From NCBI GenBank assembly GCA_943704525.1, contig CALSCQ010002118.1, forward strand, positions 1 to 15,995: 15,995 bases of DNA. The letters are read 5' to 3'. The position numbers were made by a program, and so were the translations under genes. This document shows positions 1 to 9,088 of the stretch, piece by piece; positions within the stretch are counted from its first letter, which is position 1; each line of letters begins with the position of its first letter. The notes beneath the pieces were generated by a model. That model searched no databases and was not told the origin of the DNA. It saw only the letters and a program-made list of their open reading frames with translations. The DNA is from Pigoraptor vietnamica (taxonomy: Eukaryota > Opisthokonta > Filasterea).

Positions 1-32
1 CCCCCCTCTCTCTCCCTTCCGTCACCCTGCAG

Positions 33-585
33 GATGTGACGATCACCAACGACGGCGCGACCATTCTCAAGATGCTCGACGTCGAGCACCCCGCGGCGAA
101 GGTGCTGTGCGAGCTCGCCGGCCTGCAGGACCAGGAAGTGGGCGACGGCACCACGAGCGTCGTCATCATGGCCGCGGAGCTCCTCAAGAACGCAGACGAG
201 GTGCGTGGCTCTTTGCGCCCCGTTGGCGTTGCATTCGGAAGGTCTTGTGTTCGATTCTACGCCGCCTGTGTTTCTTCCATTTCCATGTTTTTCGTAGTGC
301 GACGCCCTCTCTCTCTTTCGCAGTTGTTGTATGGCGCACTTGCGGCCTCTCTGCGGCTGTGACACTGAGCGCGTTTGTGGTGTGCGCTGACGTGCGCCGA
401 ATCGCCCCCCTTTCCCACTTTCAGCTGGTGAAGAACAAGATTCACCCGACGTCCATTATCAGCGGATATCGCCTCGCGTGCAAGGAGGCCGTCAAGTACA
501 TCCAGGAGGTGTGTGGCGCACGCACGCACGCACGCACGCACTCGCACACCACGCACACACGCACACACACGCACGCACGCACACA

Positions 586-667
<82 letters not shown>

Positions 668-2053
668 CAGACAGGCAGACAGTCAGAGTTCACATCCTGA
701 CATGCTCGGATCTGTTGTTCATTGAGACCCATCTCGACGCAGCACCTCACGATCAAGACTGACGATCTCGGCCGCGATTCGATCGTGAACGCCGCGCGCA
801 CGTCCATGTCGAGCAAGATTATTGGCGTGGAGGCGGACTTCTTCGCCAACCTCGTCGTGGACGCGCTTGAGGCCGTCAAGCGGACGAACTCGAAGGGGGA
901 GCGCAAGTACCCCGTCAACGCAGTGAACGTGCTCAAGGCGCACGGCGGGAGCCAACGCGAGAGCATGCTCGTGCGCGGCTATGCCCTCAACTGCACGGTT
1001 GCATCGCAGGGTGAGTAGCGCGCGCGCGCTTTGTCTTTCGCTTTGTGTGAGCGTGCGTGCTTTGTCTTTGGCTTTGTGTGAGCGTGCGTGCTTTGTCTTT
1101 GGCTTTGTGTGAGCGTGCGTGCTTTGTCTTTCGCTTGGTGTGAGCGTGCGTGTTTTGTCTTTCGCTTGGTGTGAGCGTGCGTGTTTTGTCTTTCGCTTGG
1201 TGTGAGCGTGCGTGGATTGCGGATATGGTGTGTGCGCGTTGCGATACGTGGGACGTTAGGCGTTTTTGTATGGTGCGCCTTGTGCGAGTGGCACTATACG
1301 ACGTGCGTTGGAGTCGACGGACACACGCGTTGATTTGTGCTGATCACGTTACTCATCGTAACGCGCGCCTGTTTTCGCAGCGATGCCCAAGAAGATTATG
1401 AACGCGAAGGTGGCGTGCCTCGACCTCAACCTCATGAAGGCGCGCATGCACCTCGGCGTCAACGTGCTCGTCGACGACCCGGAGAAGCTCGAGGCCATCC
1501 GCAAGCGCGAGGCCGACATTACGAAGGAGCGCATCCAGAAGATTCTCGCGACGGGCGCCAACGTCATTCTCACAACGAAGGGTGCGTCGCGTCGCAGAAT
1601 GCGTTGTATGGCATGCGCAAGCGCGGTGCGACTGTGTGCGTTCGTCTGTGGCGCTGTTTGCGTCTTGGGCCGTGTAAGCAAGAGCGGTCTTCTGCGAACA
1701 CGCACTCTGACATGGTCACACACGCACACGCAGGCATCGACGACCTCTGCCTTAAGTACTTTGTGGAGGCGGGCGCGCTGGCCGTGCGCCGGTGCCGCAA
1801 GGAGGACATCAAGCGCATTGCGCGCGCGACGGGCGCGACGGTCGTCCTGACGCTCGCCAACATGGAGGGCGAGGAGTCGTTTGATGCGTCGATGCTTGGG
1901 CACGCGGAGGAGGTCGTGCAGGAGCGCATTTGCGACGACGAGCTCATCCTGATCAAGGGGTGCAAGGCCCACGACTCGAGCTCGATCATCCTCCGGTGGG
2001 TGCCTCGTGCGCTGTGTGCAGTCGCCTGTGCGCGCGCGCGTGTGTGTGTGCAC

Positions 2054-2085
<32 letters not shown>

Positions 2086-3075
2086 ACCTGTGCATGCGCC
2101 TGTGTGTCCAGTCGCTGTTTGCAGTCACACGTGCCCCTCGCGTGCATGCTGCTTGTTGGCAAAGGCCTCGCGTCCCAGCTCATTTAACATCTTCCTCTCT
2201 CGTTGTGCAGCGGCGCCAACGACTTCATGTGCGATGAGATGGAGCGCGCCGTGCACGACGCCCTCTGCGTCGTCCGCGGCTGCCTCGAGTCCAAGACGGT
2301 CGTGCCCGGCGGCGGCGCCGTCGAGGCCGCCCTCTCGATATACCTGGAGCTCTATGCGCAGACGATGGTGCGTGGCTTTTGGCGCCTCTCGACTGCACTT
2401 CCCTTCGTTTCTCCCCCGATCGTTGTGTCCGCACCTCGCGCTCTCTTTGTGTGCGTCCTCCCTCCTGTGGAGCCGATAGACAGCCGTCTATTGCACAGTG
2501 ACTGAGTGTCTCTGTTTGCGCTTTCGCAGGGCTCGAGGGAGCAGCTGGCGATTGCCGAGTTTGCGCGCTCCCTGCTCGTCATCCCGAAGACGCTCGCCGT
2601 CAACGCCGCCAAGGACTCGAGCGAGCTCGTCGCCAAGCTGCGCGCGTACCACAACACGGCGCAGGTCGACCCGACAAAGGCGGAGCTCAAGTGGTGCGTG
2701 CGCGTTGCTCTGTTCAGGGGATCCGTGCTGGTGTCACGTGACGGCCTTTTGTGTTCTGTTGGATTTGACGGACAAGCGCCTGTCCCATACTGTCCAGCGC
2801 ACAAGCAACTGGTCGCTGACCCCCCTCCCCCCCCTTTTCATCCTCTCTTCTCTACCAACAGGACTGGCCTCGATCTCGTCGAGGGCGTGCTCCGCGACAG
2901 CGTCAAGGCGGGCGTGCTTGAGCCTGGCCTCAGCAAGGTCAAGTCGATCAAGTTTGCGACGGAGGCCGCCATCACGATTCTCCGCATCGACGACATGATC
3001 AAGCTCACGCAGCAGAACCGCGAGGACCCCAACTCGTACCAGAACGCCCTCCAGTCTGGCGCGCTCAACGGCTGA
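33..3075 (+). CDS. CCT1: CCT1 / TCP-1 alpha subunit of the cytosolic chaperonin (5' partial)
   Basis: This gene encodes the alpha subunit of the eight-membered CCT/TRiC ring, the cytosolic ATP-driven chaperonin that folds actin, tubulin and other clients. Exons read as 33-200, 425-508, 743-1010, 1381-1581, 1734-1995, 2211-2367, 2530-2693 and 2862-3075 (TGA 3073-3075); all splice phases agree and give 505 residues. About 55-60 N-terminal residues lie left of the window, judged from the usual family length near 556. Visible group II chaperonin motifs are [11 protein letters not shown] and the nucleotide-site GDGTTS in the first exon, [32 protein letters not shown] in exon 6, and [14 protein letters not shown] near the C-terminus. 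Alpha-specific stretches such as [14 protein letters not shown] and [13 protein letters not shown] separate it from the other CCT paralogues. The exon 3/4 junction gives Ala in SQAMPKK, where I recall Gly in animals. Every intron carries repeat-rich or low-complexity sequence; no exon is damaged. Confidence 0.96.
509..742 (+). repeat. Compound CA / (AG)30 / GACAGGCA microsatellite in CCT1 intron 2
   Basis: The intron begins GTGTGTGG, then runs through CA-rich repeats (about 517-602). An uninterrupted (AG) tract of 30 units follows at 603-662, then two to three GACAGGCA units to about 688. The acceptor CAG ends at 742. HTHT and RERE peptides read across this tract are not protein. Confidence 0.9.
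1028..1213 (+). repeat. Six-copy 31-bp tandem repeat in CCT1 intron 3
   Basis: Six units of exactly 31 bp start at 1028, 1059, 1090, 1121, 1152 and 1183. Each contains TTTGTCTTT followed by GTGTGAGCGTGCGT. Units differ at a few sites: C or G after TTTGTCTTT, TTTG or TTGG after GC, and GCTTT or GTTTT at the unit start. Neighbouring units share variants, which is the pattern left by stepwise tandem duplication. The repeat lies wholly inside the intron 1011-1380. Confidence 0.93.
2039..2083 (+). repeat. GT microsatellite in CCT1 intron 5
   Basis: A nearly pure TG/GT run interrupted once by CACT lies inside the intron 1996-2210, whose donor is GTGGGT and whose acceptor is TTGTGCAG. Confidence 0.9.
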
Positions 3076-3439
3076 GCTGCCCCGTGTGCACGGAGTGTGG
3101 GCAAGAAAAGGGTGGAGGAGGGTGTATTGCGATTACTGCGAGCTGTGCGCCGGGCGCGCACTCGCGTGTGCCGCTGCGTCCCCTTGTCGCCTTGGTCTTC
3201 GTTGCGCGTGCGTTGTGCGGCGTTTGTATGGTTGTGATCGACCGCACTAAAGCCCGCAACGGAAACACCTCGTCAACGGTCGCCTTGCACGCACCCCGAG
3301 ACAGAACGGTCCGCCGACGTCCACGTCCCAAGTGAGGAGTCCGCGACCACGCTCCCCATACCGGTCGACATAAACGCGCCCTATCCGTCTGAGACCACGC
3401 TCACCATACCAGGTCGACATTAACGCGCCCTTTCCACGC
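3076..3439. other. Convergent intergenic gap: CCT1 / 152-residue gene
   Basis: No gene is seen here. The gap must hold the 3' ends of both flanking transcripts, but there is no AATAAA on either strand. Its one clear structure is the tandem duplication at 3347-3443, listed separately. Confidence 0.7.
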
Positions 3440-3443
3440 TCAA
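3347..3443. repeat. Two-copy ~48-bp direct tandem duplication
   Basis: GACCACGCTC-CCATACC-GGTCGACAT-AACGCGCCCT recurs at a spacing of 48 bp (copies begin at 3347 and 3395). The second copy has one inserted base in CCAGGTCGAC and a few substitutions. It abuts the stop codon of the minus-strand gene at 3440, so it would lie in that gene's 3' UTR. Confidence 0.85.
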
Positions 3444-3898
3444 TGGGCCGCGTCCTCCGCCCTCCGAATGCGCTCGAGTTCGGCCGAGAGCCTGTCGGCG
3501 TTGGGCTGTGGCGGGACATTCAGCGCCCCTTCGCCGTTGCGCCACGAGGGAATCTCCATGATATTCCGTCGCTGGAACGCAATTTCATCGCCCGTGTGCA
3601 CAAACTGCAGCTGCTCCTCGGGATCGAGGCGGTACGTTTTCATCGCACGGCCGTAAAACTTGCGCGGGCGGTTCGTCCCGCCCTTTGCGTAGAACGCGAC
3701 GCGCGTGATCTCAAAGTATATGGCCTCCCATATGAAGCCGCCGTTGGGGTCTGCGAGCACGAGGCGCACGCAGTCGCCCTCGCGGAGGGCGTCGATGTGC
3801 GATTTGTCGAGACTGGCGCCGTACCAGTTGCGCAGGGGAATTCCAAGCGCCTTGCGGTCGCGCAGCACAAACGCGCGCTCCTTGTTGCGCTGCGGCAT
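3440..3898 (-). CDS. Conserved-looking 152-residue protein of unknown function
   Basis: I do not recognise this gene with certainty. It is a single open exon from ATG 3898-3896 to a stop at 3442-3440, 152 residues, with no Cys-rich, membrane or signal sequence. The body looks like a compact beta-rich domain: GDCVRLVL, then FIWEAIYFEITRV, then FYGRAMKTYRL, then FVHTGDEIAFQRRNIMEIP. This order (G-D-x-V start, W-E-x-x-Y-F-E-I-T strand, Y-G step, G-D-E-I-F-x-R-x-N-I end) resembles small bacterial and protist domains of the DUF2314 type; that is a pattern-level impression only. A charged C-terminal helix (LSAELERIRRAEDAA) follows. It lacks introns, unlike its five neighbours, which would fit retroposition or late acquisition. 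It is divergent from the carrier gene, 421 bp apart. The opposite-strand frames look like shadows. Confidence 0.65.
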   Translation of the reverse strand: MPQRNKERAFVLRDRKALGIPLRNWYGASLDKSHIDALREGDCVRLVLADPNGGFIWEAIYFEITRVAFYAKGGTNRPRKFYGRAMKTYRLDPEEQLQFVHTGDEIAFQRRNIMEIPSWRNGEGALNVPPQPNADRLSAELERIRRAEDAAH

Positions 3899-4319
3899 CG
3901 CAGGTCGCGGCGCCGAGAGTCGGGCTGAGGGAAAGAGGAACGCTAGAGAGAAGAGAGAGCGTGTTATGCGAGAGAAGGCGGTGGGCGGCTACAAAAATGT
4001 GCACGTCGCTATGAAAAGCGGCTGCACACTGTGCCATGACGTCACGCCTTGTTCTATTTAGAGCACGCAGTTACTCCCAGTAAGCGAAGTGCCCCCAACT
4101 GTCACTCAAACGGAAAACACGCTGACACACACCCACAGACTCACGCGCACGTGCGTGCTCTGAAGCCCCGCTCTCACGCTCTCCCTCACGCGCATGCTCT
4201 CCCTTGAATGGACAGTCGTTCGTGTGGTGACGTGAGCCCCGGGACATCTACTTAATCGCTGGATCAGTCGCTGCCCTTAGCCAACCGCCGCACCGTAAAG
4301 GTGCCGGCCCACAACAACC
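3899..4319. promoter_or_regulatory. Divergent promoter region between the 152-residue gene and the carrier gene
   Basis: This 421-bp gap separates two genes transcribed away from each other, so both promoters must lie in it or upstream exons have been missed. It contains a perfect CRE-type palindrome TGACGTCA (4037-4044) and an E-box core CACGTG (4148-4153). No strong TATA box was found. The carrier start at 4320 has a favourable context (AACAACCATGG). Confidence 0.5.
4037..4044. promoter_or_regulatory. CRE-like palindrome TGACGTCA
   Basis: The full 8-bp consensus bound by CREB/ATF-type bZIP factors lies 139 bp upstream of one start codon and 276 bp upstream of the other. An 8-mer can occur by chance; its position in a divergent promoter is the only support. 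Confidence 0.4.
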
Positions 4320-6047
<1,728 letters not shown>

Positions 6048-6444
6048 GCTCTCACGGTTCCGTCCTTCTGACTCTAGTCTATAATCGACCACTAGCGACT
6101 CGCGAGGCCAGGCCGCTACGCACGCGGTCGCTTCCGCATGTAGGCGACGCGCGAGGCCACGCCGCTACGCACACGGTCGCTTCCGCCCGTAGGCCGCCGA
6201 TGGGAACCTCTTTCCTTCTCGCGAACCCGTTGGAGTTATTGTGCGCTGCTATGCAGACTGGCGCGGCACAGTGCGCTGTGAGCAAGGCAATCCGCTGTGT
6301 CCAAAAAAGATGTTCCACACTTACAATGACAATAGAAATGTGTATGAGGTGCAACGCGGTGTGTGTGGCGGAGGCAGACGAGACGCAGCGCACGCGCAAT
6401 TCAACGGCAGAATGGAAGGGTGTTCGACATGGGGTGTTACAGCG
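6048..6444. other. Convergent intergenic gap: carrier / putative nuclear protein
   Basis: No gene is supported. It carries the 3' ends of both genes and a 49-bp tandem duplication (6101-6198). No canonical AATAAA hexamer was found. Confidence 0.65.
6101..6198. repeat. Two-copy 49-bp direct tandem duplication
   Basis: Copies start at 6101 and 6150 with CGCGAGGCCA(G/C)GCCGCTACG and share the GGTCGCTTCCGC-GTAGGC block. Only a handful of substitutions separate them. They lie between the two convergent stop codons. Confidence 0.9.
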
Positions 6445-8161
6445 TTACGCCTCGGCGACCTTTCGCCGCTTGGGCATGCGCATCATTCCACTGCCGTCGT
6501 ACGGTCGTCGCAAGAGGGCGTCGGGCGCGACGGGGACGACCGAGAGGGGCTGCTGTTGCGGGCAGTGCGTCGCGAGTGCGGGTGCGTGTGAGCAAGGCGC
6601 AACATCAGAAAATATCACGCAGACACACAAGCGCGCCAGATCGGCATTCAACTGGCTCCAATTTCGAAAGAGACATGCGCGACCAACAGCACAGCCGGCC
6701 GTACCGAACAGCGACTGTGTGTGTGTGTGTTGTGTGTGTGTGTGTGTGCACGGCATGCGAACGCACCGGCGCGTGAATGACGATGGGCGCGCGCATCTGC
6801 TGCACTTGCGCGGGGGGAGGGCTTGGCGGGGGCTCAGAGAATATCGTCTCAAACAGGGCGACGGCCCGTCGAGCGGCCTCGACATCGGTCCCGTCCACCA
6901 GACACACGTTCTGCAGTCGCATTCAATCGCCGTTAAGTCGCATACGCAACGCACAACATGATGCACACACACACACACACACACACAGACACACAGACAC
7001 ACACACACGTTCCCACTGGCACGCCCACTGGCACGCAGATTCGCCATCAAAAAAGCCGCATACGGACACAAACGCACGGCCGCCCCGCTCACTGCCGCGC
7101 TGCGCTTGAACTTCCGCCGCCGCTTGCCGTTGCCCGACCCCCGCGTGACGTCGCCGCGGATTTCGAGCGCGTCCCTCCTGAACACCGTGATTTCGCGCGC
7201 GCGTGGGCCATCGTTGCCGACGTAGACCGTCGCAAGCACCCCCGGATGCTCGATGGCCTTCGGGGCGTCGCGCGGCATGCCCGCATCGCCATACTTGTAC
7301 GGCGTGGGAGACACCTGCGGAGACAGGGACGCGTGCGGAGAGAGCGTTGTATTAGAAAGTGCATGCGAATCGCTTGTACAATGTGCGCGCACAAATGTCC
7401 GGAGACAGGGCAGAGGAGACGGCGTGTCACGTGAACGGACAACCAAAGGCCCTCAAAGAGTAACACCAAAGGGCAACGTCGCCATTGCCGACACCCACCA
7501 CAATCGGGCCACTCGTCGTCCCGTGGGGCGTTGTGAGCGTTGCAATGAACGCGGGGACGCGCGCACGGCGAGAGTTGACGGGCCCAGCCTCGACGTGCAC
7601 CGGCGGCAGCGGGTTCGTGTCAATGTCGAACGCGTATCCCCCGAGGCCCACTTGCCTGTTCAGCGCCTCGCAGCACGCGCGCATGCCCTCGCTGAACCCG
7701 GCGACCGTGTCAACGACGTCGACCATCGGCCCCTTGCCGTCCAGAATGTCAATGATGCGCTGCTCAAACTCCGCCGGGGGAAGGCGCATGTCGACAAAGT
7801 ACGGCGCCGTCGCGCAGGGCACCGCCGACGGCGAACGCGCGACCTCCGGGTGCTTGAAGGAGAGGAAGACGCGCTCGTAGCCGAGCGTGTTGGCCTTGCC
7901 CTTGAAGCCCACGGCGGCGCGGAAGTTGCGGAGGGCGATGGTGCCGTGGACGCCCCACAGGTACGTGTCGAGACCCGCAAAGTCCACAAACGTCGCAATG
8001 TTCTGGCGGAAAGAGGGTGTCACGGCGTGCTGCCGCTTGCTGCCGTCGGCCAGGTTGAGCCGCGACGAGCATATCTGCGGGCGTCAATGTTTTGTGCGCA
8101 CGTGTTACACATCGGCGCGCGAATTAGGGGCACACAACGGCACAATTTCACGCGAAAATTT

Positions 8162-8211
<50 letters not shown>

Positions 8212-8750
8212 CTATGCGCTTGCATTTTGTGCCCAAATTGCCTCGCGGCCGCAAGCGGACGGGGAGACAGCCGCATCGCGAAGCAATTGCACGAGTAACA
8301 CACCTTGACAATCTGCTTGCGGCCGCGCACATTGCAGATGACCTCTCCGACGGGCAGTTCGGTCTCAGCGAGAGTGAAGAGCACGCCCGTCTGGCCGTGC
8401 CGGCGAAGCTTCTCGTTGAGGGCAGACGCCGCGGGGACGACATCCCAAAGGTCCAGGCGCCGCGCCCGCACTAGGTGGCCGTCCGCGGACATTTGCGCGA
8501 TCACCGTGCGCTGCGACGGCGGCAAGTTTTTTCGCATGTGTTAGGGAAGAGGCAAAAAGGAGCAGAGGGGACAGTGAGATTACGCCACGAAAGCAGAGTA
8601 GGGCACTTACCGCACAGGTTGCGGTGACCCGCGCGAACAACAGTGGAGGCGATTCACACCACACGCCGCCGTCCAGACACGCACACACGCGCACAGGCAA
8701 TGCAGTTGAACGACGATTCGTGCGCAGGGGTGTTCCTGAGAGAGAAATGC

Positions 8751-8791
<41 letters not shown>

Positions 8792-8832
8792 CGCCAATCC
8801 GCACCAAGCCAAACATGGGAAAGGCGTGCCAT
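6445..8832 (-). CDS. Unrecognised multi-exon protein with a C-terminal nuclear localisation-type motif
   Basis: I do not recognise the family. Exons on the minus strand, 5' to 3': 8805-8832 and 8611-8735 (both tentative), then 8304-8510, 7499-8074, 7093-7314, 6767-6910 and 6445-6552 (TAA). All junctions keep frame and total 469 residues. The last five are the firm part; they join KQIVK to ICSSRLN, SGPIV to VSPTPY, KRSAA to NVCLVDG, and HAP to QPLSVV. The body is mixed alpha/beta-like with no signal peptide or membrane helix. It has a basic patch GNGKRRRKFKRSA and ends in MPKRRKVAEA, close to an SV40-type nuclear import signal, so a nuclear role is inferred. Translation may begin at ATG 8832, at ATG 8492 (MSADGHL) with the two upstream exons untranslated, or at ATG 8537 if the intron 8511-8610 is not real. 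The donor GTAAGT at 8610 supports that intron. Confidence 0.6.
6716..6748. repeat. GT/CA microsatellite in last intron of the putative nuclear protein gene
   Basis: GT on the plus strand, so CA-rich in the transcript. It lies in the intron 6553-6766, directly after its GTGCGT donor. Confidence 0.85.
6964..7008. repeat. CA/GT microsatellite with CAGACA interruptions
   Basis: CA on the plus strand, so GU-rich in the minus-strand transcript, inside the intron 6911-7092. Confidence 0.85.
8163..8210. repeat. (CA)24 microsatellite
   Basis: An uninterrupted 48-bp dinucleotide run inside the intron 8075-8303 of the minus-strand gene; GU-rich in its transcript. Confidence 0.92.
8753..8790. repeat. 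(TG)19 microsatellite
   Basis: A pure 38-bp run. In the proposed gene model it occupies over half of the 69-nt first intron (8736-8804) of the minus-strand gene, between donor GTGCGG and acceptor TTTCTCTCTCAG. Confidence 0.9.
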
Positions 8833-9088
8833 TGCCAAATACGGTTCATTGATCACGTGATATCACGTGGATAGAGAGAAAACCGCAGCTGGCAATATAA
8901 CCATATCAGGCAACGCCTGTCGTGTGGCTGTTTACACTCGCGGCAAGCACACACACGCACCACGCACACGCGTGACGCACGCACGATAGCCGCACGCATC
9001 TTTCCTTCTTCAACTGGGGATAGAGAGTGCATACGTCACAGCGAGTCTCTTGTCCTTGCATCTGCGGCTGTGCTGCAGGCCGTGCGCT
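8833..9088. promoter_or_regulatory. Divergent promoter region between the putative nuclear protein and the metalloprotease
   Basis: This 256-bp gap lies between divergent start codons (8832 minus, 9089 plus). It holds a 16-bp double E-box palindrome (8854-8869) and an AATATAACC TATA-like sequence (TATAA at 8896-8900) on the plus strand, about 190 bp before the protease ATG. No further coding exon is seen. Confidence 0.5.
8854..8869. promoter_or_regulatory. 16-bp perfect palindrome made of two CACGTG E-boxes
   Basis: CACGTGATATCACGTG equals its own reverse complement. Each half contains CACGTG, the core recognised by bHLH-zipper factors (Myc/Max, USF, TFEB types), ten base pairs centre to centre, about one helical turn. 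It lies 22 bp from one proposed start codon. Confidence 0.55.

Noticed and set aside
107-700. Long open frames rich in His-Thr, Arg-Glu or Val-Cys dipeptides across microsatellites
   Set aside because: They are translations of CA, GA and GT repeats inside CCT1 introns. They have no conserved content, and they cross clear splice sites.
1028-1213. CRISPR-like array
   Set aside because: The 31-bp units are directly contiguous with no unique spacers, inside an intron of a eukaryotic gene.
3076-3439. Short frames in the first convergent gap as a small gene
   Set aside because: They have no recognisable domain or splice structure, and a tandem duplication lies within the gap.
8833-9088. tRNA or other structured RNA gene in the divergent gap
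   Set aside because: No cloverleaf or internal promoter boxes were found; the only symmetry is the E-box palindrome.
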